Source of the DNA: Stutzerimonas stutzeri RCH2
GTDB lineage: Bacteria > Pseudomonadota > Gammaproteobacteria > Pseudomonadales > Pseudomonadaceae
Direction: 5' to 3'
NCBI RefSeq assembly: GCF_000327065.1
Contig: NC_019936.1
Location: forward strand, 930,001-994,000
Length of the DNA: 64,000 nt
The notes beneath the pieces were generated by a model that worked only from the letters and a program-made list of their open reading frames with translations, did no database searches and was not told the origin of the DNA. This document shows positions 23,599 through 32,428 of this stretch, in pieces. How positions within the stretch are numbered: position 1 is the stretch's first letter; each line of letters begins with the position of its first letter. The position numbers and the translations under genes were made by a program.

Positions 23599-26500
23599 AT
23601 GGCGGACAGCAAGGAAGCCCAGTTCCAGCAGGACATCATCACCGCCATGGTTGCCCAGGGCTGGCTCACTGGCCCGGCCAGCGGCTACGACCGGCGCACG
23701 GCGCTGTATACCGAGGACTTTCTTGGTTACTTCAAGGACGCCTGGCCGGAGCGTTGGGACAAGTTCGCCAAGGCCAACCCGAATAACCCTGACGATGTGC
23801 TGGTGCAGAAGCTGGTGCGCGAGTTGGAGCAAAGCGGCACCCTCGACGTGCTGCGCCATGGCTTCAAACTACCCGCGGTAAAAGTCGAGCTGTGCAGCTT
23901 CCAGCCCGACCACGGAATGAACCCTGACACCCTCAAGCGCTACTGGTGCAATCGCCTGCGCGTGGTGCCAGAGGTGTCCTATTCACCGCATGCGCGTGAG
24001 GCCGGCAGCAGCGGGCAGAGCTACAACCCACGGCTGGATTTGGTGCTGTTCGTCAACGGCATTCCCACTGCCACGCTGGAGCTGAAAAGTGAGTTCAAGC
24101 AGAGCGTGGAAAACGCCAAGCGTCAGTACCGCTACGACCGCCCGGTAAAAGACCCGCTGACGCGCAAACCCGAGCCGCTGCTGACCTTTAAACGCGGCGC
24201 GCTGGTGCATTTCGCGGTGGGCCAGAACGAGGTGGCGATGACCACCAAGCTGGACGGCAAGGACACCTTCTTTCTGCCGTTCAACCTCGGCAGCGCGGAA
24301 GGCGGCGCGGGCAACCCACCGCCGCCCGACGACAGCCAGTACGCCACCGGCTACCTGTGGCAGCAATTGTTCCAGCCGGATGCCTGGCTCAAGGTGCTCG
24401 GGCGCTTCCTGCACCTGGACAAGAAGACCAGCGAGGGATTCGACGGCTCGCTGACCACCAGGGAGACGATGATCTTCCCGCGTTACCACCAATGGGATGT
24501 GGTCAACCAGCTGATCCAGACCACTCACGCCGAAGGGCCGGGCAAGCGTTACCTGATCCAGCACAGCGCCGGCTCGGGCAAGTCCAACTCCATCGCCTGG
24601 ACCGCTCACCAGCTCGCCTCGATGTACAGCGATGACGGCCAGAGGCTGTTCAGTTCGGTGATCGTGGTCACCGACCGCACGGTGCTGGACAGCCAGTTGC
24701 AGAACACCATCTACCAGTTCGTGCACGCCCAGGGCGTGGTGCGGCCGATCACCCGCGACGTCGGCAACCAGAGCAAGTCCGAGCAACTGGCCGAGGCGCT
24801 GGCCGAGCAGACGCGCATCATCATCGTCACCATCCAGACCTTCCCGGCGCTGTTCGACGCGCTGGAGAAGTACCCCAAGCTCGCGTCGGGGCGCTATGCG
24901 GTGATCGCCGACGAGGCGCACTCTTCGCAGACCGGCTCATCGGCCAGCAAGCTGAAGCAGATTCTCGGCAGCGATGCGCTAGATGCCGAGGAGATCAGCG
25001 CCGAAGATTTGCTCGATGCCGCCGTACAGGCGCGCCAGCCGAACGAGCGCATCAGCTATTACGCCTTCACCGCCACGCCCAAAGCCAAGACACTGGAGCT
25101 GTTCGGCCGCGTGCCCGACCCGACGCTGCCACCAAGCGCCAGCAACAGGCCCGAAGCCTTCCATCTGTATTCCATGCGCCAGGCCATCGAGGAAGGCTTC
25201 ATCCTCGATGTGCTGCAGAACTACACCACCTACAGCACCGCCTGGAAGATCGCCCACCCGGACGGCGAAGACGACGAGGTGGACTCGAAGAAAGCGCGCA
25301 TGAAGCTGGCGCGCTGGGTGCGGCTGCATCCGTACAACATCGACAAGAAGGTCGAGATCATCGTCGAGCACTTCCGCGGCAACATCCGCCACCTGCTCGG
25401 TGGCCAGGCCAAGGCGATGGTGGTGACCAGCAGCCGGCAGGAGGCGGTGCGCTACCAGTTGGCGGTGAAGGCCTATGTGCAACAGATGGGCTACGCCGAC
25501 GTGCATCCGCTGGTGGCGTTCTCAGGCAGTGTGCTGCCGGATGAGGTGATCCCCGAGGAAGTGACGGAAAGCAGCAGCCTGCTTAACGCTGGCCTGAATG
25601 GCCGTGACCTTGCGGACGCTTTCGACACCCAGGACTTCAACGTGATGATCGCGGCCAACAAGTACCAGACCGGCTTCGACCAGCCCAAGCTGTGCGCCAT
25701 GTACGTGGACAAGAAGCTGCAGGGTGTGGACTGTGTGCAGACACTGTCGCGGCTGAACCGCACCTTCCCGGCCAAGCAGACGTTCATCCTCGACTTTTTC
25801 AACGAGCCGCAGGACATCCTCGATGCCTTTCTGCCGTACTACACCAAGGCCGAGCTGAGCGATGTCACCGACCCGCAGATCATCTACGACCTGCAGAAAA
25901 AGCTGGATGCCGAAGGGATCTATCACTGGCAGGAGGTCGAGGCGTTCGCCCTGGCCTTCTTCGACCCGAAGGCGGCAGCCAGCAAGCTCAGCTACTACTG
26001 CCAGCCGGCCAAGGAGCGCTTCGCCAAGCGTTACGCGTTCAGCGTCGAATCGCGCCAGCAGGCGCTGGATTACAAACGCACCGCCGAGGCCAACGGCGAC
26101 AGCGCCGGCCTGAAGAAGGCCGAGCATGCGCTGAAGGAGGCCGGCGAGCAGGTTGATCAGCTCGACCTGTTCCGCAAGAACCTGCAGAGCTTCGTGCGCC
26201 TGTACGAATTCCTTTCGCAGATCGTGCCTTACGAGGATCGCGAGCTGGAGCAGCTCTGCGTGTTCGCCAAGCACCTGCACCCACTGCTGCGGGTCGACCG
26301 CCTGCAACAGGACGACGTCGACGTCGGCGAGCTGCAACTGACCCACTACCGGCTAAGCAAACGTGCCGAACACCAGCTGCGCCTGAGCGAGGAGGGCGGT
26401 GAGTACACGCTCAAGCCTGGCAGTGACGTGGGCAGTGGTAAGCCACACGATCCGGAGAAGAAGCGGCTGTCGGAAATCATCGATGCGCTGAACGATATCT

Positions 26501-26793
26501 TCGGTGCCGAAGTCAGCGATGAAGATCAGCTGCACTTTCTCACCGGCATCGCCGAGCGCATCAGCCGCCAGGAAGATGTGATGGCGCAAGTGAACAACCA
26601 CTCGGTGGATCAAGTGATGCACGGGCTGCTGCCAAAACGGGTAATCGATACCGTGCTGGACGCCATGACTGATCAGGAGAAGCTCTCGCTGGAAGTGCTG
26701 GACAACGAGACCAAGAGCCGGGCGTTTGCGTTGGTGATCTACAAAATGCTGAAGGCGCTGGCTGGCGGGGCTCATCCGTCGGCCGGCTTGTGA
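23599..26793 (+). CDS. hsdR: Type I restriction endonuclease subunit HsdR
   Basis: ATP-dependent translocase and nuclease. 1064 residues. N-terminal PD-(D/E)xK nuclease: D147 (RLDLVLFVNG), E161-x-K163 (ELKSE). Then SF2 helicase motor: Walker A GSGKS (325-329), DEAH (438-441), YYAFTATPKAKTLELFG, and motif VI-type SRLNRTFPAKQ. The C-terminal coiled helical domain binds the methylase core. It starts immediately after the restored hsdS stop, so it belongs to the operon. All catalytic motifs are intact. Confidence 0.95.
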   Translation: MADSKEAQFQQDIITAMVAQGWLTGPASGYDRRTALYTEDFLGYFKDAWPERWDKFAKANPNNPDDVLVQKLVRELEQSGTLDVLRHGFKLPAVKVELCSFQPDHGMNPDTLKRYWCNRLRVVPEVSYSPHAREAGSSGQSYNPRLDLVLFVNGIPTATLELKSEFKQSVENAKRQYRYDRPVKDPLTRKPEPLLTFKRGALVHFAVGQNEVAMTTKLDGKDTFFLPFNLGSAEGGAGNPPPPDDSQYATGYLWQQLFQPDAWLKVLGRFLHLDKKTSEGFDGSLTTRETMIFPRYHQWDVVNQLIQTTHAEGPGKRYLIQHSAGSGKSNSIAWTAHQLASMYSDDGQRLFSSVIVVTDRTVLDSQLQNTIYQFVHAQGVVRPITRDVGNQSKSEQLAEALAEQTRIIIVTIQTFPALFDALEKYPKLASGRYAVIADEAHSSQTGSSASKLKQILGSDALDAEEISAEDLLDAAVQARQPNERISYYAFTATPKAKTLELFGRVPDPTLPPSASNRPEAFHLYSMRQAIEEGFILDVLQNYTTYSTAWKIAHPDGEDDEVDSKKARMKLARWVRLHPYNIDKKVEIIVEHFRGNIRHLLGGQAKAMVVTSSRQEAVRYQLAVKAYVQQMGYADVHPLVAFSGSVLPDEVIPEEVTESSSLLNAGLNGRDLADAFDTQDFNVMIAANKYQTGFDQPKLCAMYVDKKLQGVDCVQTLSRLNRTFPAKQTFILDFFNEPQDILDAFLPYYTKAELSDVTDPQIIYDLQKKLDAEGIYHWQEVEAFALAFFDPKAAASKLSYYCQPAKERFAKRYAFSVESRQQALDYKRTAEANGDSAGLKKAEHALKEAGEQVDQLDLFRKNLQSFVRLYEFLSQIVPYEDRELEQLCVFAKHLHPLLRVDRLQQDDVDVGELQLTHYRLSKRAEHQLRLSEEGGEYTLKPGSDVGSGKPHDPEKKRLSEIIDALNDIFGAEVSDEDQLHFLTGIAERISRQEDVMAQVNNHSVDQVMHGLLPKRVIDTVLDAMTDQEKLSLEVLDNETKSRAFALVIYKMLKALAGGAHPSAGL

Positions 26794-26833
26794 GTTCCTT
26801 TTAACTACACAGCGCTCAGGAGAAATGCACAGG

Positions 26834-27745
26834 ATGGCAATTCCGGATTTTCAAAGTGTCATGCGCCCGGTGCTGCAGGCGGTTGGCGACGGCGTTCCGT
26901 TGCCGCTTGGCGCCCTGCGCGTGCGCATCGCCGATGTATTCCAGCTGACGGAAGAAGAGCGCAAGGAGCGGCTGCCCTCGGGGAATCAGACCGTGATCAA
27001 CAATCGGGTGGGCTGGGCCAGAACCTATCTGAACAAGGCTGGCCTGCTGACGATTCCGAGCAAAGGAATGGTGCAGATCACCGACCGGGGGCGTGAGGCG
27101 CTGGCCAGTGGCCCGGCGCGAATCACCGTGACCTGGCTGAAGCAGTTTCCGGAGTTCGCCGACTTCCATACGGCTAAACCCCAGGTGACAAACGCCGCCG
27201 CCGTTGCAGACAGCGATCTAGCCGAAACCACGCCGGATGAGCAGTTGGCCGCGGCCTATCAGGCGTTGCAGCAATCCCTGGCAGACGAACTGCTGGCGCA
27301 GGTGCGGGCTGCTACGCCGAGCTTCTTCGAGCAGGTGGTCGTCGATCTGATGATCGCCATGGGCTATGGCGGTTCGCGAAAGGAGGCCGGCAAAGCGACC
27401 CAGCTCACCAACGACGACGGTATCGACGGCATCATCAAGGAAGACAAGCTCGGGCTGGATGTGATCTACCTGCAAGCCAAGCGCTGGGCCAACACCGTGC
27501 ATCGTCCGGAAATAGACAAGTTCATCGGCGCGCTGACGCGAAAGCGGGCACGCAAAGGCGTATTCATTACCACCTCGGACTTTTCTACTGGCGCGAAGGA
27601 AGCGGCGCTCGGTCTGGATATCAAGGTCGTGCTGATCGACGGCATCGAGCTCGCCCGCCTGATGGTCGAACACAACCTCGGCGTGAGCGTTAAGCAGGTG
27701 TATGAGGTCAAGCAGGTCGACAGCGACTACTTTTCCGAGGAGTGA
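26834..27745 (+). CDS. mrr: Modified-DNA restriction endonuclease Mrr
   Basis: Type IV endonuclease cutting methylated DNA. 303 residues from the ATG at 26834. That start aligns with the E. coli Mrr N terminus and has AGGAG at about 11 nt; an ATG at 26825 is too close to it. An N-terminal winged-helix domain (NQTVINNRVGWARTYLNKAGLL) is followed by the catalytic Mrr_cat domain: FFEQVVVDLMIAMGYGG, then D-GIDGII-EDKLGLDVIYLQAKRW, i.e. the D...QxK nuclease motif. It lies 40 bp after hsdR. It presumably tolerates the host HsdM mark but would act on other methylation. Confidence 0.92.
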   Translation: MAIPDFQSVMRPVLQAVGDGVPLPLGALRVRIADVFQLTEEERKERLPSGNQTVINNRVGWARTYLNKAGLLTIPSKGMVQITDRGREALASGPARITVTWLKQFPEFADFHTAKPQVTNAAAVADSDLAETTPDEQLAAAYQALQQSLADELLAQVRAATPSFFEQVVVDLMIAMGYGGSRKEAGKATQLTNDDGIDGIIKEDKLGLDVIYLQAKRWANTVHRPEIDKFIGALTRKRARKGVFITTSDFSTGAKEAALGLDIKVVLIDGIELARLMVEHNLGVSVKQVYEVKQVDSDYFSEE

Positions 27746-27889
27746 CTTCGCTTGCGCTGTGATGGCCGGCGCGAACGTGGTTAGTGTCGCCCAGCCTACC
27801 CGCAAGATTGCCGGCAGAAATTCAGGCGCGTATCGAGGCGCACGGCTGCTCGCTGAAGACCTTCGACCATCTTTCGACAGCGCAAAGAA

Positions 27890-27923
27890 AAAGCCCCGAG
27901 AATCTCAAGATTCTCGGGGCTTT
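27890..27923 (-). terminator. Perfect 16-bp hairpin terminator
   Basis: AAAGCCCCGAGAATCT (27890-27905) pairs fully with AGATTCTCGGGGCTTT (27908-27923). A/T-rich flanks on both sides let it work on either strand. On the minus strand it falls just after the tmRNA-like 3' end, where an ssrA terminator belongs. It also lies 145 bp after mrr. Confidence 0.85.
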
Positions 27924-27928
27924 GCATT

Positions 27929-27955
27929 TGGTGGAGCCGGGGGGATTTGAATCCC
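27929..27955 (-). repeat. tmRNA (ssrA) 3'-end remnant, probable integration site
   Basis: Read on the minus strand, this 27-mer consists of a T-arm with the loop TTCAAAT and the acceptor end CCGGCTCCACCA, as at the 3' end of Pseudomonas tmRNA. The tmRNA body and tag-peptide reading frame are absent from the adjacent sequence. Only the tail regenerated or left behind by an integrase remains. Islands commonly insert at this point. No integrase gene is visible in the window. Confidence 0.6.
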
Positions 27956-28309
27956 AAACTTCAATATCCCGGCCAAATCAAGGCTTCAGCGCATTATGCA
28001 AGAAACCTTGATTTGTTGGATTGCTCACAGTGAGCGCGAGTATATGAACCTTTCGAGCCTTGTCAAGCATCGCAGTCACCTATCTGTGAGAGTGGCTTTG
28101 CGTGCGTTGGCGAGTAGAGCTGCCCGCAGTCGGTTGGGTTTAGGCTGCGTTGAAGCCAAACGCTCCTGAGTTTGAAGTTACCAATGATCTAGGGAGGCGT
28201 CTTGGGTTTCTAAGGTGTTCCCGTTGGCACCCGATCATAATCACCTCAACTCAATTTACGGTCTTATTTTGACTGCGGTTTGAGGTTCATGGAGCAGGAT
28301 TGCCTGGTG

Positions 28310-28549
28310 TGATTCCAGGTTTCAATCGCGAGGTGCGAAAATGGATGGGGCGATTCACCCGCTCCTGGATCAGGCGGTCCAGCACCTTATGGACCTGCGG
28401 CCCCAGGCCAACGAACACGGCATCCTTCAGTTCTTCGACTTCCGCCGCGAAGTGCTCCAGCAGGTACTTCCTCAGCAAGGGGTGCTTGGTCATATCCGGT
28501 GAGCCACGGTAATCGTCGTCCTTTACGAATACCGGATAGCGCAGACATT
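28310..28549 (-). pseudogene. C-terminal-truncated gene fragment (uracil-DNA glycosylase-like)
   Basis: The reverse-strand frame reads RYPVFVKDDDYRGSPDMTKHP, LLRKYLLEHFAAEVEELKDA and VFVGLGPQVHKVLDRLIQERV, which hangs together as a real protein segment. It recalls the distal part of uracil-DNA-glycosylase-superfamily proteins. Both ends are missing: upstream abuts the LysR gene's 3' end and downstream loses similarity near 28310. Assignment by memory only. Confidence 0.45.
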
Positions 28550-28561
28550 GATTTTCGTGCG

Positions 28562-29458
28562 TTAGAGAGGGCCTCGCTGCCCAAAAGCCTCACGCGCAAA
28601 CTCCAAGAAGCTGCGCAGCTTTGGAGTCATTCTTCGGTCAGGGGGATAGAGGATGTGCATTGCGGTATTCGGCACGGGGTACTGCGGCAACAGACGCACC
28701 AGTGTCCCATCGCGCAGTGCATCGCTAACCAACTCTATCGGCTGTAGAACCACACCTAGACCAGCTACAGCCGCTGCCAGCAGTGGATCACCTTGATTGA
28801 TCGTTAATTTGCTTGTAATAGGAACATCTATACGCCCCTCCGGGCTGTCGAAGCTCCAGTGTGAGCGGCCATCAGAATAGGTAAACCCCAGACACTCCTG
28901 CTGCTGTAGATCCCACGGATTGATGATGGGAGGGCGACGTGCAAGATAGGACGGCGCAGCGCATAAAACCATCTGATAGGGCTCCAGTGGCACTGCCTTC
29001 AACCCACTGCTCACCAGCTCGCCGATGCGAAATACCACGTCGTAACCATCATCAACGATATCGACCAGTTCGTTCGATAACGTTAGGTCAACAGACACCT
29101 GAGGATACCGAACCATGTATTCCAGCAGGCGTGGCGAAAGCGTGCGAATTCCGAACGTGACCGGCGCGTTGATGCGAAGGCGGCCACTTGGTGTGCCCCG
29201 AGTGAGGGCGGCCAGGTTCTCGGCAGACTGCATGTCTGCAAGGATCAGTTTTGCTCGCGGGTAGAACGCCCTGCCGAAGTCGGTGAGGCTTTGCCTGCGC
29301 GTAGTCCGGTGCAGCAGGGAAACACCCAGATGTTGTTCGAGCATTTTCACCTGTTTCCCTACCAATTGAGGGGAGAGATTCAGGTCGTCCGCAGCGGCGC
29401 TGAATGAACCCAGCTCAACTGTTTTGACGAACGTGGCCATCTGGGTCAGGCGATCCAT
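28562..29458 (-). CDS. LysR-family transcriptional regulator
   Basis: 298 residues from the ATG at 29458; the longer frame start at 29512 precedes the conserved N terminus MDRLTQMATFVKTVELGSFSAAA. N-terminal winged helix-turn-helix (LSPQLVGKQVKMLEQHLGVSLLHRTTR) and a C-terminal periplasmic-binding-like effector domain. Divergent from the quinone-reductase-like gene, the classic layout of a LysR regulator and its target. Inducer unknown, plausibly an electrophile or quinone. Confidence 0.9.
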   Translation of the reverse strand: MDRLTQMATFVKTVELGSFSAAADDLNLSPQLVGKQVKMLEQHLGVSLLHRTTRRQSLTDFGRAFYPRAKLILADMQSAENLAALTRGTPSGRLRINAPVTFGIRTLSPRLLEYMVRYPQVSVDLTLSNELVDIVDDGYDVVFRIGELVSSGLKAVPLEPYQMVLCAAPSYLARRPPIINPWDLQQQECLGFTYSDGRSHWSFDSPEGRIDVPITSKLTINQGDPLLAAAVAGLGVVLQPIELVSDALRDGTLVRLLPQYPVPNTAMHILYPPDRRMTPKLRSFLEFAREAFGQRGPL

Positions 29459-29595
29459 TATAAACACTCTGTTTCTAGTAATGCGCCATCGTAGGCCTTT
29501 ATCTAGCGCCAACCAATGACTAAATTTTCGTCACCTTTCGAGTGCCCGGATACCTTCCGGATGTACGTCGAGGCCCATTGATAAACGAGATATCT

Positions 29596-30588
29596 ATGAT
29601 GGCACGCATTGTCAGAATTCATGAATACGGTGACGCCAGCGTTCTGAAGCTGGAAGATCTGGAAGTATCGGCACCAGCAGCAAACGAGGTGCAAATTAGT
29701 GTTAAAGCCATTGGCTTGAACCGAGCCGAAGTGATGTTCCGCAATCACGCATACCTACAAGAAGCGGAGTTCCCCAGCCGCTTAGGCTACGAGGCCGCAG
29801 GCATCGTAACGGCAGTTGGGAGCGACGTAACCGAGATCACGATTGGTGACTCGGTCGCTCTGATCCCACCTCTGGATATTGCTCGCTGGGGCACCTACGG
29901 CGAGTTGGCCAATGTACCGGCCCACCTGGTGGTAAAGAGCCCTGAGAACTTGTCCTTTGAAGAGGCTGCGGCGTCTTGGATGCAGTACGTCACCGCCTGG
30001 GGGGCATTGATTGAACAGGCGAAGCTACGGCAGGGCGATTTTGTCATCGTTACCGCCGCGTCAAGCAGTGTTGGCTTGGCCGCCTTCCAAATGGCTCGTA
30101 TGGTCGGCGCCACATCGATTGCGATCACTCGAACTCACGCGAAGAAGCAAGCCCTACTTGATGCAGGCGCTGCGCATGTCATCGTCAGCGATGAAGAGGA
30201 TATCGTCGAGCGTGTTATGACGATAACTGCCGGTCAAGGCGCTCGCGTTGTATTCGATCCTGTAGGCGGGCCGTCCTTTGAACCTCTCACGCAGAGCATG
30301 GCGCGGGGCGGAATTTTGCTGGAGTACGGCGCACTTAGCTCTGAACCGACACCATTCCCACTGTTTACCGTGCTGGGCAAAAGCCTGACTTTGAAGGGCT
30401 ATATCTACGCAGAGATTGTGGCCGACCTTGAAGCCCTAGAGAGAGCAAAGGCTTTTATTCTGCAAGGGTTGAAGTCCGGTACGTTGCGCCCGATCATCGC
30501 AAAGACATTCGCACTTAGCGACATCCAGGATGCCCATCGTTTCCTTGAAGCCAATCAGCAGATCGGCAAGATCGTGGTAACTGTCTGA
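29596..30588 (+). CDS. Zinc-independent quinone oxidoreductase (MDR family)
   Basis: NADPH-dependent quinone or enone reductase of the medium-chain dehydrogenase family. 330 residues from ATG at 29596 (MMAR; the next codon is also ATG). GroES-like N domain (ARIVRIHEYGDASVLKLEDL, GLNRAEVMFRNHAYL, GYEAAGIVTAVG) without zinc-binding Cys clusters. The Rossmann domain carries DFVIVTAASSSVGLAAFQMA, an ASSSVG variant of the nucleotide-binding loop. C-terminal RFLEANQQIGKIVVTV is typical of Zta-crystallin-type reductases. Probably controlled by the divergent LysR protein. Confidence 0.88.
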   Translation: MMARIVRIHEYGDASVLKLEDLEVSAPAANEVQISVKAIGLNRAEVMFRNHAYLQEAEFPSRLGYEAAGIVTAVGSDVTEITIGDSVALIPPLDIARWGTYGELANVPAHLVVKSPENLSFEEAAASWMQYVTAWGALIEQAKLRQGDFVIVTAASSSVGLAAFQMARMVGATSIAITRTHAKKQALLDAGAAHVIVSDEEDIVERVMTITAGQGARVVFDPVGGPSFEPLTQSMARGGILLEYGALSSEPTPFPLFTVLGKSLTLKGYIYAEIVADLEALERAKAFILQGLKSGTLRPIIAKTFALSDIQDAHRFLEANQQIGKIVVTV

Positions 30589-30737
30589 CCAGCAATTATG
30601 GGGCTGAGAGCGTAATCCTTCGGCCCCGATTCAAGCCAGCCCTGATGACCGCTTTTGGCCGATTCTGTTGAAAAAGTAGCTGCTCCCCCCATGCTGTTGG
30701 CAGAATTGCTCTGTCAGCTAGCGCGTGGGCGAACAGC

Positions 30738-31054
30738 ATGATGGGACAGTTACCAGGAGGACAGCAGTGCCTGTTCTACTCGTTCAATCTGGAAGACCAC
30801 GTTCCGCCCCAACACCTCTTACGCAGCATCGACCAGTGCCTGGATCTCAGCGATCTGCGTGACTACCTGGCGGATTTCTATAGCCCCATCGGGCGCACCT
30901 CGATTGACCCGGAATTGATGGTGCGCATGCTGGTCGTCGGCTACTGCTATGGCATCCTTTCCAAACGGCGATCGTGAGAAGAGGTGCACTTAAACCTGGC
31001 CTATCGCTGGTTCTGCCGACTGGGCTTTGAGGATGAAGTACCCAATCACTGGTG
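30738..31054 (+). pseudogene. IS1182-like transposase, N-terminal fragment with a stop
   Basis: Reads MMGQLPGGQQCLFYSFNLED and IGRTSIDPELMVRMLVVGYCYGI, the N-terminal domain of IS1182-type DDE transposases. A TGA at 30975 interrupts it, yet the frame continues in EEVHLNLAYRWFCRLGFEDEVPNHW before similarity ends at about 31054. A terminal-repeat-like GATTCTGTTGAAAAAGT lies near 30661. Dead insertion-sequence stump abutting an unrelated fragment. Confidence 0.75.
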
Positions 31055-31500
31055 ATTCCGACTGCGTCGCATGGGCAAAAGGGGCACCGTGTGTGCTTCG
31101 CAATGGGAGCCCCATTAAAGCGACACTCGCCCAAAAAGAATGGAATCAAGACAGCAGAGTTATGGTCAGCACTGCGGCAACGAACAAGCCCGAAATCAAT
31201 TCTGAATTGTGCTCACCAGGTTGCTTTGTGGCGATGCCCAGCATCGCCTATCGGTTGGCACGAGTCGCAGCAGGTGATGGGGATGCAGGCGTATCGCTTG
31301 TGCCGGTTTCAGCACACGATGTGGCTGCAGGTCATGCGCTGCTAATTGGCGCAGGGGGTGTGCTGATTGACCAGGATGGGAACAGCATCACTTATGTCAC
31401 TGAAGCCGACATGCAGACAGTATCTCGGAGATGTTTTGGCGGCACCTCAGAAGCATGTAAGACGCTGGTTACCCGCAACTGGAGCACGGTATTCAGCTAG
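31055..31500 (+). pseudogene. Inositol-monophosphatase-family C-terminal fragment
   Basis: Readable segment from DSDCVAWAKGAPCVLRNGSP through MPSIAYRLARVAAGDGDAGV and DVAAGHALLIGAGGVLIDQDG, which is the distal half of an FIG/IMPase-fold phosphatase (the DxxAGxxLIxxAGG motif). The start and the metal-binding N-terminal half are missing where the IS stump joins, so no active enzyme is expected. The open frame from ATG 31027 borrows its first codons from the IS fragment. Confidence 0.65.
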
Positions 31501-31530
31501 CCCATTGCTCGACTATCGCCCCAGCTCAGA

Positions 31531-31546
31531 CAATGCAACCGCATTG
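31531..31546. promoter_or_regulatory. prlF-yhaV operator, copy 1
   Basis: CAATGC-AACC-GCATTG, 6-bp arms. Centre 22 bp from that of the larger palindrome downstream (two helical turns), so both sites face the same side of the DNA. Confidence 0.6.
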
Positions 31547-31547
31547 A

Positions 31548-31573
31548 CAAGGTAATGCATCCGCATTACCTTG
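31548..31573. promoter_or_regulatory. prlF-yhaV operator, copy 2
   Basis: CAAGGTAATGC-ATCC-GCATTACCTTG: perfect 11-bp arms around a 4-nt centre, 28 bp before the prlF start codon. It shares the AATGC-N4-GCATT core with copy 1. Likely autorepression site. Confidence 0.7.
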
Positions 31574-31601
31574 AAACAGCTCACACGAGCCGGAGCAAGT
31601 C

Positions 31602-31928
31602 ATGGCCAGAGCACTTGAAGTCGAATCCACCCTTACCGACCGCTATCAGACGACGGTACCAGAAACGGTTCGCCGCGCACTTCAGCTAAACAAGCGCGAC
31701 AAAATCCATTACTCGATTCGCCCCAGCGGTGAGGTCGTGCTGAGCCGTGCTGAGCCCACTGAGGATGACCCGGCAATCGGCCAGTTTCTCAGCTTTCTTG
31801 CACATGACATCGCAGCGAACCCTCAGCACCTGCGAGCCATAGATTCAGATCTCGTGGCACGCATTCATTCGCTGGTCGATAGCAACGATATAGATCTGGA
31901 TGCCCCGCTGTCGGCAGACGATGAATGA
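31602..31928 (+). CDS. prlF: Antitoxin PrlF (AbrB-type)
   Basis: 108 residues. The swapped-hairpin AbrB/SpoVT DNA-binding domain is in MARALEVESTLTDRYQTTVPETVRRALQLNKRDKIHYSIRPSGEVVLSR, followed by an acidic tail that neutralises YhaV. It overlaps yhaV by 4 nt (ATGA), the normal operon form. Two palindromes upstream are probable operators. Confidence 0.9.
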   Translation: MARALEVESTLTDRYQTTVPETVRRALQLNKRDKIHYSIRPSGEVVLSRAEPTEDDPAIGQFLSFLAHDIAANPQHLRAIDSDLVARIHSLVDSNDIDLDAPLSADDE

Positions 31929-32428
31929 GCCAAGACCAAGGTAAGCCACTGGTTGCTCATGGCTGGACAGTATTTGCGCACCCCTTGTTTCTGGATCAGC
32001 TCGAAACCCTCATTCAGCAAGTTGAGCTCTCAAAACAAAAAGACCCCGTGGGTTATCGCAAGAATAATGCAGCCAAGCGGCTGGCAGCCATCACCAAGCT
32101 GGCTTTTGACGTTATCCCACAAGACCCGAGCAAGCCCGAATACCGCCAAGGTGGCACATTTGGCGAGGAACATAAGCACTGGTTCCGTGCCAAGTTTTTT
32201 CAGCAGTATCGGCTGTTCTTCCGGTACCACGGCCCAAGCAAGGTAATCATCTTGGCGTGGGTTAATGACGAAGACACCAAGCGTGCCTATGAGAGCAGCG
32301 ATGACGCCTACAAGGTGTTTCGAAAAATGCTCGCAAGCGGACATCCACCTGACTCGTGGGATAAGCTGCTGAATGAAGCCACGCAGGAAAACGCACGATT
32401 AAATTCTGCCGCCACCTCGGTCAACTGA
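31925..32428 (+). CDS. yhaV: Toxin YhaV (ribosome-dependent RNase of the RelE superfamily)
   Basis: 167 residues (E. coli YhaV 154). Contains the YhaV strings GWTVFAHPLFLDQLETLI, YRQGGTFGEEHKHWFRAKFF, QQYRLFFRYH and KVIILAWVNDEDTKRAYESSDDAY, which hold the catalytic basic and aromatic residues of the fold. Intact, so the pair is likely functional. It sits in otherwise decayed DNA, where addiction could help retain the region. Confidence 0.9.
   Translation: MSQDQGKPLVAHGWTVFAHPLFLDQLETLIQQVELSKQKDPVGYRKNNAAKRLAAITKLAFDVIPQDPSKPEYRQGGTFGEEHKHWFRAKFFQQYRLFFRYHGPSKVIILAWVNDEDTKRAYESSDDAYKVFRKMLASGHPPDSWDKLLNEATQENARLNSAATSVN

Larger units (their letters stand above)
27746..28309. other. Gap holding the terminator and tmRNA-end attachment remnant
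   Basis: No convincing gene. It contains the hairpin terminator (27890-27923) and the tmRNA-like 27-mer (27929-27955). These are followed by AT-richer sequence including ACCTTGATTTGTTGGATTGC near 28002, of a kind often found inside integrated elements. This is the probable left boundary of the accessory region. Confidence 0.6.

Noticed and set aside
27929..28290. A complete tmRNA gene on the minus strand
   Set aside because: The tag-peptide coding sequence and the 5' acceptor half are missing; only the 3' tail fits.
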